21,750 nucleotides of DNA. Source: UBA2029 sp037447125. Lineage in GTDB: Bacteria > Chloroflexota > Anaerolineae > Aggregatilineales > Aggregatilineaceae. The stretch is from contig JBBIHG010000064.1 of NCBI GenBank assembly GCA_037447125.1, forward strand, positions 1-21,750, in the 5' to 3' direction. The stretch's first letter is position 1, and the number at the start of each line of letters is the position of its first letter. The translations under genes and the position numbers were made by a program. This document shows, piece after piece, positions 8,343 to 14,806 of the stretch. The notes beneath the pieces were generated by a model that saw only the letters and a list, made by a program, of their open reading frames with translations, did not search any database and was not told the origin of the DNA.

Positions 8343-8351
8343 TGCTATAAT
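8343..8351 (+). promoter_or_regulatory. extended -10 promoter before the sugar-phosphate transferase gene
   Basis: TGCTATAAT at 8343-8351 is a consensus extended -10 element (TGnTATAAT). No good -35 sits at 16-18 bp, which fits an extended -10 promoter. Initiation near 8358 would leave a leader of about 26 nt. The 83-bp gap 8301-8383 holds nothing else that I recognise. Confidence 0.6.
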
Positions 8352-8383
8352 GAAACGTGAACGATGAGTGAAGCTGCCCAGAC

Positions 8384-9787
8384 ATGGCCAAGCAAATCAG
8401 CCTTCGTTTCACACTGCTCTTGCTCTTCTCCGATCTGGCGCTGACGCAGTTCGCCCTGCTGCTGGCCACGCAGGCGCGCGTGCACGTGCCCCTCGGCCAC
8501 GAGTTGGGGGCGCGGCCAGGCTGGGCGATTCCCACTCCCGTCTATGCTGTGACTCTCGTGATCTGGGCTGTGACCTTCGTCGCCTTCAACGTCTACAACC
8601 CGCGCCAGATCGCTACGCTGAGCAGGGAGCTGGTGCGAGTCGTTGAGGCTACCTTGTTCGCCTGGGCGGCCCTGGCTGGCGTGCTGTACTTTTCTTACCG
8701 CGACATCTCGCGCCTGCAAATCCTCTACTTCCTGGGCTTCTGCGTGCTGCTGGTCACCGTGCAGCGGGTTGTCGTGCGCTTTGGCATCCTGTCCCGCGGC
8801 GGGCATCACCACCACGTCCGGCGCGTCCTGATCGTGGGCACCGGCGAGATTGCCAGCACACTGGCCGGACTGGTGCGCGCCCATGCCTGGATGGGACTCA
8901 GTCTGGAGGGGTTTGTCGGCAAGCCCAACGGCAAGAACTCCGAGCCCTGGCTAGGCTCGGTGGACGACACGCTCACCCTTGTGGAGCAGCGGGGGATCAG
9001 CGAAGTGGTGATCGCCCTGCCGCGCGACGATTTCTCCTCCACGCGCGAGTTGATCTACCAGCTTCAGGCGCTGCCGGTCAATATCCGGCTGATTCCCGAC
9101 TACTTCGACCTGGTCTTCTTGCGTCTCGATTTCGAGAACTTCAGCGGCATGCCGGTGCTGAGCCTGAAGGAGCCTGTTCTCGACCCGTTCCAGCGGCTGG
9201 TGAAGCGCGCTTTTGATCTGGTCGTCACCGTGCTGGTCCTGATCCCAGTGCTGCCGCTGATGGGGCTGATCGCTCTCATCATCCGGCTCGATAGCCCCGG
9301 CCCGGCCCTGTTCAGACAGCAGCGCGTGAGGGAGGGTGGTGCCCTGTTCAACATGCTCAAGTTCCGCACGATGTGCCAGAATGCAGAGCAGTTGCAGGCC
9401 CAGGTCAATGGGGTGGACGAAGAGGGAAATGTCGTTCACAAGCGCGAAGATGATCCGCGCGTGACGCGCGTGGGGCGCACCCTGCGCCGGACCAGCCTCG
9501 ACGAGCTGCCCCAGCTTTTCAACGTTCTGCGCGGCGAGATGAGCCTGGTGGGGCCGCGCCCTGAACTGCCCTGGCTGGTGGAGCTGTACAAGCCCTGGCA
9601 GCGCAAGCGCTTCGAAGTGCCGCAGGGGCTCACCGGGTGGTGGCAGGTCAACGGGCGCAGCGACAAGCCAATGCACCTGAACACTGAGGACGATCTGTAC
9701 TACATTCGCAACTGCTCGCTGCTCTTCGACCTGCGCATTATCCTGCTCACGATTCGGGCTGTGCTATCTGGTGGCGGGGCCTACTGA
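8384..9787 (+). CDS. polyprenyl-phosphate sugar-1-phosphate transferase (WbaP/WcaJ family)
   Basis: This 467-residue protein matches the polyisoprenyl-phosphate hexose-1-phosphotransferases that start exopolysaccharide or O-unit synthesis on undecaprenyl phosphate. Four N-terminal membrane segments (about 10-30, 52-70, 87-104, 112-130) precede a Rossmann-like domain with VLIVGTGEIAST at 148-159. A membrane hairpin at about 275-300 opens the catalytic domain. There, KFRTM (326-330), the basic segment RVTRVGRTLRRTSLDELPQL (359-378), SLVGPRPELP (387-396) and GLTGWWQVNGR (415-425) are diagnostic. The C-terminus (about residue 467) is the usual end point. Length agrees with the full-size five-segment class rather than the short PglC class. 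A run of four natural histidines (141-144) precedes the Rossmann domain. The ATG at 8384 has no strong SD, but it lies directly after the promoter and starts the hydrophobic N-terminus. The sugar specificity cannot be read from sequence. Confidence 0.93.
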   Translation: MAKQISLRFTLLLLFSDLALTQFALLLATQARVHVPLGHELGARPGWAIPTPVYAVTLVIWAVTFVAFNVYNPRQIATLSRELVRVVEATLFAWAALAGVLYFSYRDISRLQILYFLGFCVLLVTVQRVVVRFGILSRGGHHHHVRRVLIVGTGEIASTLAGLVRAHAWMGLSLEGFVGKPNGKNSEPWLGSVDDTLTLVEQRGISEVVIALPRDDFSSTRELIYQLQALPVNIRLIPDYFDLVFLRLDFENFSGMPVLSLKEPVLDPFQRLVKRAFDLVVTVLVLIPVLPLMGLIALIIRLDSPGPALFRQQRVREGGALFNMLKFRTMCQNAEQLQAQVNGVDEEGNVVHKREDDPRVTRVGRTLRRTSLDELPQLFNVLRGEMSLVGPRPELPWLVELYKPWQRKRFEVPQGLTGWWQVNGRSDKPMHLNTEDDLYYIRNCSLLFDLRIILLTIRAVLSGGGAY

Positions 9788-9801
9788 GGAGTGTGCCAGC
9801 G

Positions 9802-10596
9802 GTGAAACCCTCACAGTCTGCCCCCCCGCCACGCACCAACATCCTGGGTGTTGGCGTCAGCGCGATCACCATGGCCATGGCGCTCGATATCATAGACGGC
9901 TGGATCGTCAACGGCGCGCGGGAGTATGTGACGGTCGCCGACGTGCACAGCGTGATGGAAACCCAGCGCGACGAGCATCTGCGGCAGATTCATGGCCGGG
10001 CCGGGTTGGTGACGCCGGATGGCATGCCGCTGGTGTGGCTGAGCCGGCTCTATGGGCAACGCCACGTGGAGCGCGTCTATGGCCCCGATCTCATGACGGC
10101 GCTCTGCGGGCATTCTGCCGCCTACAAGCACTTCTTCTATGGTGGGAAAGAAGGGGTGCCTGAGAGGCTGGCCGCCCGCCTGCGGGGGAAGTTCGCGGAC
10201 CTTCAGATCGTGGGCACCTATTCGCCACCATTTCGCGCGCTGACGGAGGCAGAAGACGAGTCCGTGGTGCGCATGATCAACGCAGCGACGCCCGACATCG
10301 TCTGGGTGGGCCTGGGCGCGCCGAAGCAGGAACGCTGGATGGCAGACCACCGGGCCAGGCTGGATGCGCCCGTTCTGATCGGCGTGGGGGCGGCGTTTGA
10401 CTTCCTCGCCGGGCTGAAGCGCCAGGCTCCACGCTGGATGCAGCGCAGCGGGCTGGAATGGTCCTTCCGGCTGATGAGCGAACCGCGTCGGCTGTGGCGG
10501 CGCTATCTGGTCAACAATCCCCTGTTCGTGTTCTACGTGTTGCTGCAACTCAGCGGGGTTAGGAAGACTCAGCCGGGCGACCTGGGCCGCCCGTAG
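9802..10596 (+). CDS. WecG/TagA/CpsF family glycosyltransferase (GT26)
   Basis: The protein has 264 residues from the chosen start. Family landmarks are the N-terminal TNILGVGVS, the VHSVMETQRD segment, PDGMPLVWL carrying the likely catalytic Asp, GAPKQERWM, and GVGAAFDFLAG. The last is followed by RQAPRWMQRSGLEWSFRL and a basic, amphipathic C-terminus (RRLWRRYLVNNPLFVFYVLL) thought to dock these enzymes on the membrane. GT26 enzymes add the second sugar, often ManNAc or ManNAcA, to the lipid-linked sugar made by the preceding class of transferase, so adjacency to the initiating transferase makes sense. I chose GTG 9802 because GAGGAG at 9786-9791 lies 10 nt upstream. GTG 9793, also in frame, would leave only 1-2 nt to that SD. 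The gene begins within 15 bp of the previous stop, so the two are co-transcribed. Confidence 0.9.
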   Translation: MKPSQSAPPPRTNILGVGVSAITMAMALDIIDGWIVNGAREYVTVADVHSVMETQRDEHLRQIHGRAGLVTPDGMPLVWLSRLYGQRHVERVYGPDLMTALCGHSAAYKHFFYGGKEGVPERLAARLRGKFADLQIVGTYSPPFRALTEAEDESVVRMINAATPDIVWVGLGAPKQERWMADHRARLDAPVLIGVGAAFDFLAGLKRQAPRWMQRSGLEWSFRLMSEPRRLWRRYLVNNPLFVFYVLLQLSGVRKTQPGDLGRP

Positions 10597-10698
10597 GCTG
10601 GCATTGCGGCAACCGGCCTCCAGACGTTTCCGCCGGGCTGAAGCCATGAGCCAATCCTGACGCTCTCCCCATTCTCCGGGTGCCGGGGCTGTCGCGAA

Positions 10699-10728
10699 TT
10701 GGATAAACCGGGAAGTGCCCCCTATAAT
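10699..10728 (+). promoter_or_regulatory. promoter of the glycoside hydrolase gene
   Basis: TTGGAT at 10699-10704 and TATAAT at 10723-10728 are separated by 18 bp. Initiation near 10735 gives a leader of about 100 nt that contains a hairpin (GGCGAG 10749-10754 with CTCGCC 10759-10764, loop TCTG). This promoter lies inside any longer reading of the downstream ORF and therefore supports the start at 10837. The remaining intergenic part, 10597-10698, shows nothing that I can name. Confidence 0.6.
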
Positions 10729-10836
10729 CCTGGAGCGCGGGCGCACCCGGCGAGTCTGCTCGCCCGGCGACCCGGTCAGGCACGCTCGCCCGCTGTTTGC
10801 AGCGCGGAGTCCCAGAGTCTAAGCGAAAGAGTAGCC

Positions 10837-12300
10837 ATGCAGAATTTCCCACACAAGAGACCTGGCCGCGGCGCGCTGGGCGCGCTGGTCGTGGCGCTGG
10901 CGCTGATCCCGGTCTGGGCTGCGCTGGCGAGCGGTCCGCCGCCGGAAGCCGCGCTGGCCGGGCCATCGCGCTTTGGCATCGTCGAGGCTTACTACCGTCC
11001 TGGCGACGCGCGCGCGCTCAATGTCGGCTGGGAGCGCATCATCTTCGAGTGGGCGCAGTTCCAGCCCAACGGCCCCGACGAGTTCAGGACTGACGTGATC
11101 CCCGACGAGTGGTTGCTCGCCGCGCAAGAGAGCGGGCGGGAAGTGGTTGGGCTGCTCAAGAACACACCGCGCTGGGCCTCGGAGATACGCGAGCTGGGGG
11201 CGCCGCCCTTCGGCCTCGACCTGCCGATTGACGATCCGGGCAACTACTGGGCCGCGTTCGTGCGGCGCGCGGTGGCTCACTACGGGGCTGAATGGGGCAT
11301 CCGGCACTGGATCATCTATAACGAGCCGGATATCCGGCCTGGCGAACTGGGCTGGTACGAGTTCGACGGCGAGGTCGAGGACTACTACCAGATGCTCAAG
11401 GTGGCCTACCTGGCGGCCAGGTCGGTGAACCCGGACGCGGTGATCCACATGGCGGGGATGGCATGGTGGACTGACAAAGCGGCCGGGCGGGCGCCCTATC
11501 TGAAGCGGCTGCTCGACGTAGCGGCGCGCGACCCGCAGGCCCGCGAGCACGGCTTCTTCTTCGACGTACTGATGGTGCACACCTACTTCAGCACGATGAA
11601 CGTATGGAACGTGATTGTCGAGACCGAAGGCTTGCTGTGGCACTACAACCTGCAGGGCAAGCCACTGTGGGTGGCGGAGACAAATGCCAGACCCTCGCAC
11701 GACCCGGGGGCGGCGACGCCGCCCAACTCGCCCTACCAGGTGACCCTGCGCCAGCAAGCCGATTATGTGGTGCAGGCGGCGGCGCTCAGCCTGGCGGCGG
11801 GGGTTGAGCGTTTCGCGGTCTATCGGCTGTACGACGACCACTTCGTGCCGGGGGTGACCGAGCCGTGGGGCCTGGTGCGCTGGGATGGCACGCGCCGTCC
11901 CGCCTTTGACGCTTACCGGATGGTGATCCGCACCTTCGAAGGGACGCTGCGCGCCCAGTGGCGCTACAGCGACCGCTCGTCGCTGGTCACGCTGGAGCAG
12001 CCGGGGCGCACCGTCTATGTGATGTGGGCGCGCAAGATGGACTCGGTGCGCTTCCATGTGGCGGCGCAGGACGGGGATGAGCCTGCCACGTGGGTGGGCC
12101 TGTTCGGGCTGGAGCGCGAGCAAACACCCAGGCGCGTGCCGGGCTTTGCGGGCTGGTGGTACGTGCTGGAGACGCCCGGCGCGCTGCCTGGCGCAGACGG
12201 CACAGTAGTGGTCGAAGGCTCGCCGGTGATCCTGGTAACGGAGGGGTCGCCTCGGGCGGTGTGGGTGGAAGTGGGGGGCGCGCGCTGGTGGCTGCGCTGA
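10837..12300 (+). CDS. secreted clan GH-A glycoside hydrolase (GH39/PslG-like)
   Basis: The predicted protein has 487 residues. Residues 1-32 look like a signal peptide: a basic start (HKRPGR), a hydrophobic core LGALVVALALIPVWAALA, then a small-residue site. The body reads as a TIM-barrel of clan GH-A. IIYNEPD (159-165) supplies the acid/base Glu (E163), and LWVAETN (277-283) the nucleophile Glu (E281), at the ends of strands 4 and 7 as expected. FGIVEAYYRPGDARALNVGW near the start is the first strand and substrate loop. The spacing and residue numbers resemble PslG, the GH39 endoglycosidase encoded within the Pseudomonas Psl exopolysaccharide locus, so a role in trimming or releasing the local polysaccharide is plausible; the substrate is unknown. 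The ATG at 10837 lies after a good promoter and directly before the signal peptide. A C-terminal beta-rich region (about 390-487) follows the barrel. Confidence 0.78.
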   Translation: MQNFPHKRPGRGALGALVVALALIPVWAALASGPPPEAALAGPSRFGIVEAYYRPGDARALNVGWERIIFEWAQFQPNGPDEFRTDVIPDEWLLAAQESGREVVGLLKNTPRWASEIRELGAPPFGLDLPIDDPGNYWAAFVRRAVAHYGAEWGIRHWIIYNEPDIRPGELGWYEFDGEVEDYYQMLKVAYLAARSVNPDAVIHMAGMAWWTDKAAGRAPYLKRLLDVAARDPQAREHGFFFDVLMVHTYFSTMNVWNVIVETEGLLWHYNLQGKPLWVAETNARPSHDPGAATPPNSPYQVTLRQQADYVVQAAALSLAAGVERFAVYRLYDDHFVPGVTEPWGLVRWDGTRRPAFDAYRMVIRTFEGTLRAQWRYSDRSSLVTLEQPGRTVYVMWARKMDSVRFHVAAQDGDEPATWVGLFGLEREQTPRRVPGFAGWWYVLETPGALPGADGTVVVEGSPVILVTEGSPRAVWVEVGGARWWLR

Positions 12301-12316
12301 GGTGCTTCGCGGCCCG

Positions 12317-12338
12317 CTGCTGGCAGGAATGCCAGCAG
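12317..12338 (+). terminator. hairpin after the glycoside hydrolase gene
   Basis: CTGCTGGCA 12317-12325 and TGCCAGCAG 12330-12338 form a perfect 9-bp stem closed by a GGAA tetraloop, 17 bp after the stop. No U-run follows, so termination strength is uncertain. Its position between the polysaccharide genes and the next strong promoter fits an end of transcription. Confidence 0.5.
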
Positions 12339-12379
12339 GTACGGTAGGCTAGCCTGAGCATCTTTGGCTTAATGTCCTA

Positions 12380-12408
12380 TTGACTTCCCCTTCACAGTCG
12401 GATACAAT
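12380..12408 (+). promoter_or_regulatory. near-consensus promoter of the ATP-grasp/GNAT operon
   Basis: TTGACT at 12380-12385 and TACAAT at 12403-12408 are exactly 17 bp apart, the best -35/-10 pair in the window. Initiation near 12415 would leave a leader of about 318 nt before the ATP-grasp start codon. Confidence 0.75.
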
Positions 12409-12414
12409 ATAGAC

Positions 12415-12732
12415 ATTACAGCGCCGTCCGTTTTGCTGCCAGCACTACCTGGCAGAAGGTGGATGTTTGGGGGATGAACCCGCGCGCTGTCGTTCCCGAT
12501 CTTGAGGGAACGGCCAGGGAGACTGGCGGCAGAATCACCCTCGATATGCTGGAAAACACCGGCACGCAGCCCGGCCAGGGTCAGCCCCCTGCGCATCTCT
12601 GGAACCCGGGCACGAAAGAGGGACGTGTGTCTGCCACCGGCTCAACCACCCCCGCACCGGCACCAGGCTCGCCCAAGACGCGCAGACCATTACCACTGTC
12701 TCCTCCGTTCGCTTCGAGTCGAAGGGATAGGG
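12415..12732 (+). promoter_or_regulatory. long hairpin-rich leader of the ATP-grasp gene
   Basis: This 318-nt stretch between a strong promoter and the supported start codon holds several clean stem-loops. CTGCCAG 12436-12442 pairs with CTGGCAG 12449-12455, CGTTCCC 12491-12497 with GGGAACG 12506-12512, and GCCAG 12513-12517 with CTGGC 12523-12527 directly afterwards. The translated sequence of any frame here is low-complexity and rich in Pro, Arg and Ser, unlike a protein. It may be a regulatory leader or an independent small RNA; it matches no RNA class that I can recognise by eye. Confidence 0.4.
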
Positions 12733-13833
12733 ATGCTGACCGTAGGTCTTGTGTTCAATCTGGCCACAGAAGAGCTGCTGAGCGAGAATCCTGAACTGGC
12801 CCTTAATCTCACCGATGCGCCTGAGACCATTGAAGCAGTGACAGCGGCGTTGGAGGAAGCAGGCCACAACGTTGTCCGGCTCAACGCGGATCGCCATCTC
12901 CCTGCGGCTCTGACTCAAACGCATCTTGACATCGTTTTCAACATTGCCACAGGAATCTATGGTGACACGCGGCAAGCCAATGTCCCGGCGATGCTGGAGT
13001 ATCTGCGCATCCCACATACCGGATCGGGTGTTCTGGCCGAGACGATCACCCATCATAAGCCTGTGATGAAGACAATCTTGCAAGCTCATGATGTGCCGAC
13101 CCCTGCGTTTCAGTTCACCCAGCGCGGCAACGAACCCCTGAAGCGCAGTCTGCGCTTCCCTGTGATCGCCAAGCTGCCCGCTGAAGGTGGCAGCCTGGGC
13201 CTCGATAGCGGCTCGATTGTGGGTAACAAGACCGATCTACGCAGGCGCATAAGTCTCTTGCTGGAGAAGTACGGGCAGGGGGTGCTGGTCGAGGAATATG
13301 TCGAGGGGCGTGAGTTCACCGTCTCCGTGCTTGGCAACTGCCCTCCCTATGCCCTGCCGGTGGTCGAGCGCGTGTTCTCTGGCGATTGTCGCATTATGCT
13401 TGACGAGCCAGAAAAGACGACGCTCAAGGAACTGGAGCGGCTGAGCGGCCAGACTCATGACTACACTCCTACTCAGAGCGTTTCCGAGGCGCCTGCCGAG
13501 CTGCCGCCCGACGTCACCGCGCGCATTCAGCAGACCGCAGTGGCAGCCTATACAGTACTGCACTGCCGGGACTGGGCGCGAATCGACCTGCGCATGGGCG
13601 CGCGAGGCGAGCTTTACGTGATTGACGTGAACCTCGAGCCGGCGATTGCCCCTGAATACGCGCTGGCGCGGTCCGCGCGAGCGTTGGGCTGGACTTACTC
13701 GCAGCTTGTCAACAGAATCCTCGACCACGCGATCGAACGTTACCCCCAGTTGCCCCAGCCAGGCCATATGTCCCTCGCTGCCATAGTAGGTGAATCTCAG
13801 AGGGTGTCGCTGGTCGATCCCGTCTGCGCTTAG
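12733..13833 (+). CDS. D-alanine-D-alanine ligase-like ATP-grasp enzyme
   Basis: The predicted protein of 366 residues has the ATP-grasp architecture of the Ddl family, which joins a carboxylate to an amine through an acyl-phosphate. Visible motifs are IVFN (67-70) with GIYGDTRQANVPAMLEYLRI and PHTGSG (94-99), HHKPVMKTIL (107-116) and VPTPAF (121-126). PVIAKLPAEGGSLGL (143-157) is the ATP-binding loop, VEEYVEGREFTV (187-198) follows, and RIDLRM with YVIDVNLEPAIAPE (295-308) holds the metal-binding acid and Asn. The usual Ddl N-terminus (GG.S.E..VS) is absent, and the last motif reads DVNLEPAIAPE instead of the Ddl EINT.PGMT. A different amino acid or peptide substrate is therefore likely. I chose ATG 12733 because GAAGGG at 12721-12726 gives a 6-nt spacer and family similarity begins there; in-frame extension to 12502 is not protein-like. 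The GNAT gene follows after 30 bp. Confidence 0.82.
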   Translation: MLTVGLVFNLATEELLSENPELALNLTDAPETIEAVTAALEEAGHNVVRLNADRHLPAALTQTHLDIVFNIATGIYGDTRQANVPAMLEYLRIPHTGSGVLAETITHHKPVMKTILQAHDVPTPAFQFTQRGNEPLKRSLRFPVIAKLPAEGGSLGLDSGSIVGNKTDLRRRISLLLEKYGQGVLVEEYVEGREFTVSVLGNCPPYALPVVERVFSGDCRIMLDEPEKTTLKELERLSGQTHDYTPTQSVSEAPAELPPDVTARIQQTAVAAYTVLHCRDWARIDLRMGARGELYVIDVNLEPAIAPEYALARSARALGWTYSQLVNRILDHAIERYPQLPQPGHMSLAAIVGESQRVSLVDPVCA

Positions 13834-13863
13834 GCGCGAGCCCGCCATTCAGGAGGGAATTGT

Positions 13864-14691
13864 ATGCCATTAACCGGTCAGCGTGTGATGTTACGCGCTC
13901 TGGAACAGCGCGATCTCGGCTTCATTTGGCAAGCTTACCAGGATTTTGATCTCCAGTTGACCACCGATGGCGATGCGCCGCCGCTATCGGACCGGCAAGT
14001 CCACGACTTCTGGATGAAGCGCATCGTGGATCCCGCGCCCGACATGCGCTATTTCGCCATTGAGCCGTTGAGCGGAAACCCCGGCGCGGGCCAGTTCGCG
14101 GGGATGTGCAACCTGCACGACATTGATATGCGCAATCGTCATGCCGAACTAGGCGTGTGGCTGGCCTTCGCAGAAGTGCGCGGCCAGGGCTATAGCACAG
14201 ACGCCATCCGGGCTTTGCTGCCCTACGCCTTTGAGGTGGTGCGTCTCGAAAAACTGCATCTCACCGTCTCTGACTTCAACGAGGCCGGGCTGCGCTGCTA
14301 CGAGCGGATCGGCTTTCGCTACGAAGGTTGCCTGCGCAGCCAGATCTACTACCAGGGACGCTATTGGGACGAGTGGCCCATGCGCATGTTGAGCGCCGAA
14401 TGGGAGTTGATCCAGCGCCCCCCGGCTGAAGGCCTGCGCCCGTACCATCCGACCGATCAGGCGCAAGCCCTGGCGCTCATCCAGCACGGGCTGGCGCTTG
14501 AGGACGGGGACGCTGCACGGGCGATTCTGCGCCGTTGGTGGAGACGGATTGACTGCCAGGTGCTCAGCTTCCAGCAGGGCGGTAAGGTGAGGGCGCTCTT
14601 CGCTTCCCCGATTGACGACGCCGATCAGCCGCTAGTGGAAATCGTTGTGCCAGAGGAAACGCGCGCTTCTGTTATGAAGATGCTGCCCTGA
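13864..14691 (+). CDS. GNAT N-acetyltransferase (RimJ/RimL-like) with extra C-terminal domain
   Basis: The first 180 or so of 275 residues are a GNAT domain of the RimJ/RimL type. It opens with LTGQRVMLRALEQRDL, has the acetyl-CoA pyrophosphate loop RGQGYSTDA at 106-114, and the paired LHLTVSDFNEAGLRCYERIGF segment (131-151) with the conserved Asn and Tyr. The end WDEWPMRML (168-176) is also typical. About 95 further residues form a domain that I do not recognise (HPTDQAQALALIQHGLALED onward), making the protein longer than the usual 170-190. A perfect AGGAGG at 13851-13856, 7 nt before the ATG, predicts strong translation. It follows the ATP-grasp gene by 30 bp, so ligation and acetylation may act in one pathway (inference). 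Members of this family acetylate ribosomal proteins, antibiotics, polyamines or sugar amines; the substrate cannot be told. Confidence 0.85.
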   Translation: MPLTGQRVMLRALEQRDLGFIWQAYQDFDLQLTTDGDAPPLSDRQVHDFWMKRIVDPAPDMRYFAIEPLSGNPGAGQFAGMCNLHDIDMRNRHAELGVWLAFAEVRGQGYSTDAIRALLPYAFEVVRLEKLHLTVSDFNEAGLRCYERIGFRYEGCLRSQIYYQGRYWDEWPMRMLSAEWELIQRPPAEGLRPYHPTDQAQALALIQHGLALEDGDAARAILRRWWRRIDCQVLSFQQGGKVRALFASPIDDADQPLVEIVVPEETRASVMKMLP

Positions 14692-14693
14692 AC

Positions 14694-14714
14694 ATCGGTC
14701 CACGGGGGGCCGAT
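14694..14714 (+). terminator. hairpin after the GNAT gene, in the convergent gap
   Basis: ATCGGTCC 14694-14701 pairs with GGGCCGAT 14707-14714 (one G-U) around loop ACGGG, immediately after the GNAT stop. No U-tract follows. The gap to the convergent gene ending at 14807 holds nothing else clear except a small GGCTG/CAGCC stem usable on the other strand. Confidence 0.45.
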
Positions 14715-14806
14715 CTGACCACAAGCCTGTTGGGCCGCGCACCATGCCAGAGCGGCTCTTGTCCGCAGGGGAGGCTGCTGCCAGCCCTGCGCCGCCACAT
14801 CCCTTG

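Noticed and set aside
10699..10836. Longer N-terminus for the glycoside hydrolase
   Set aside because: It would begin inside the -35 element, and the signal peptide would become internal.
10819..12123. 434-residue open frame antisense to the glycoside hydrolase gene
   Set aside because: It is antisense to a gene with a signal peptide and catalytic motifs; its composition is that of a shadow frame.
12459..12794. 111-residue open frame and an in-frame extension from 12502 in front of the ATP-grasp protein
   Set aside because: Pro/Arg/Ser-rich translations without similarity to any fold; the SD and start of family similarity support 12733.
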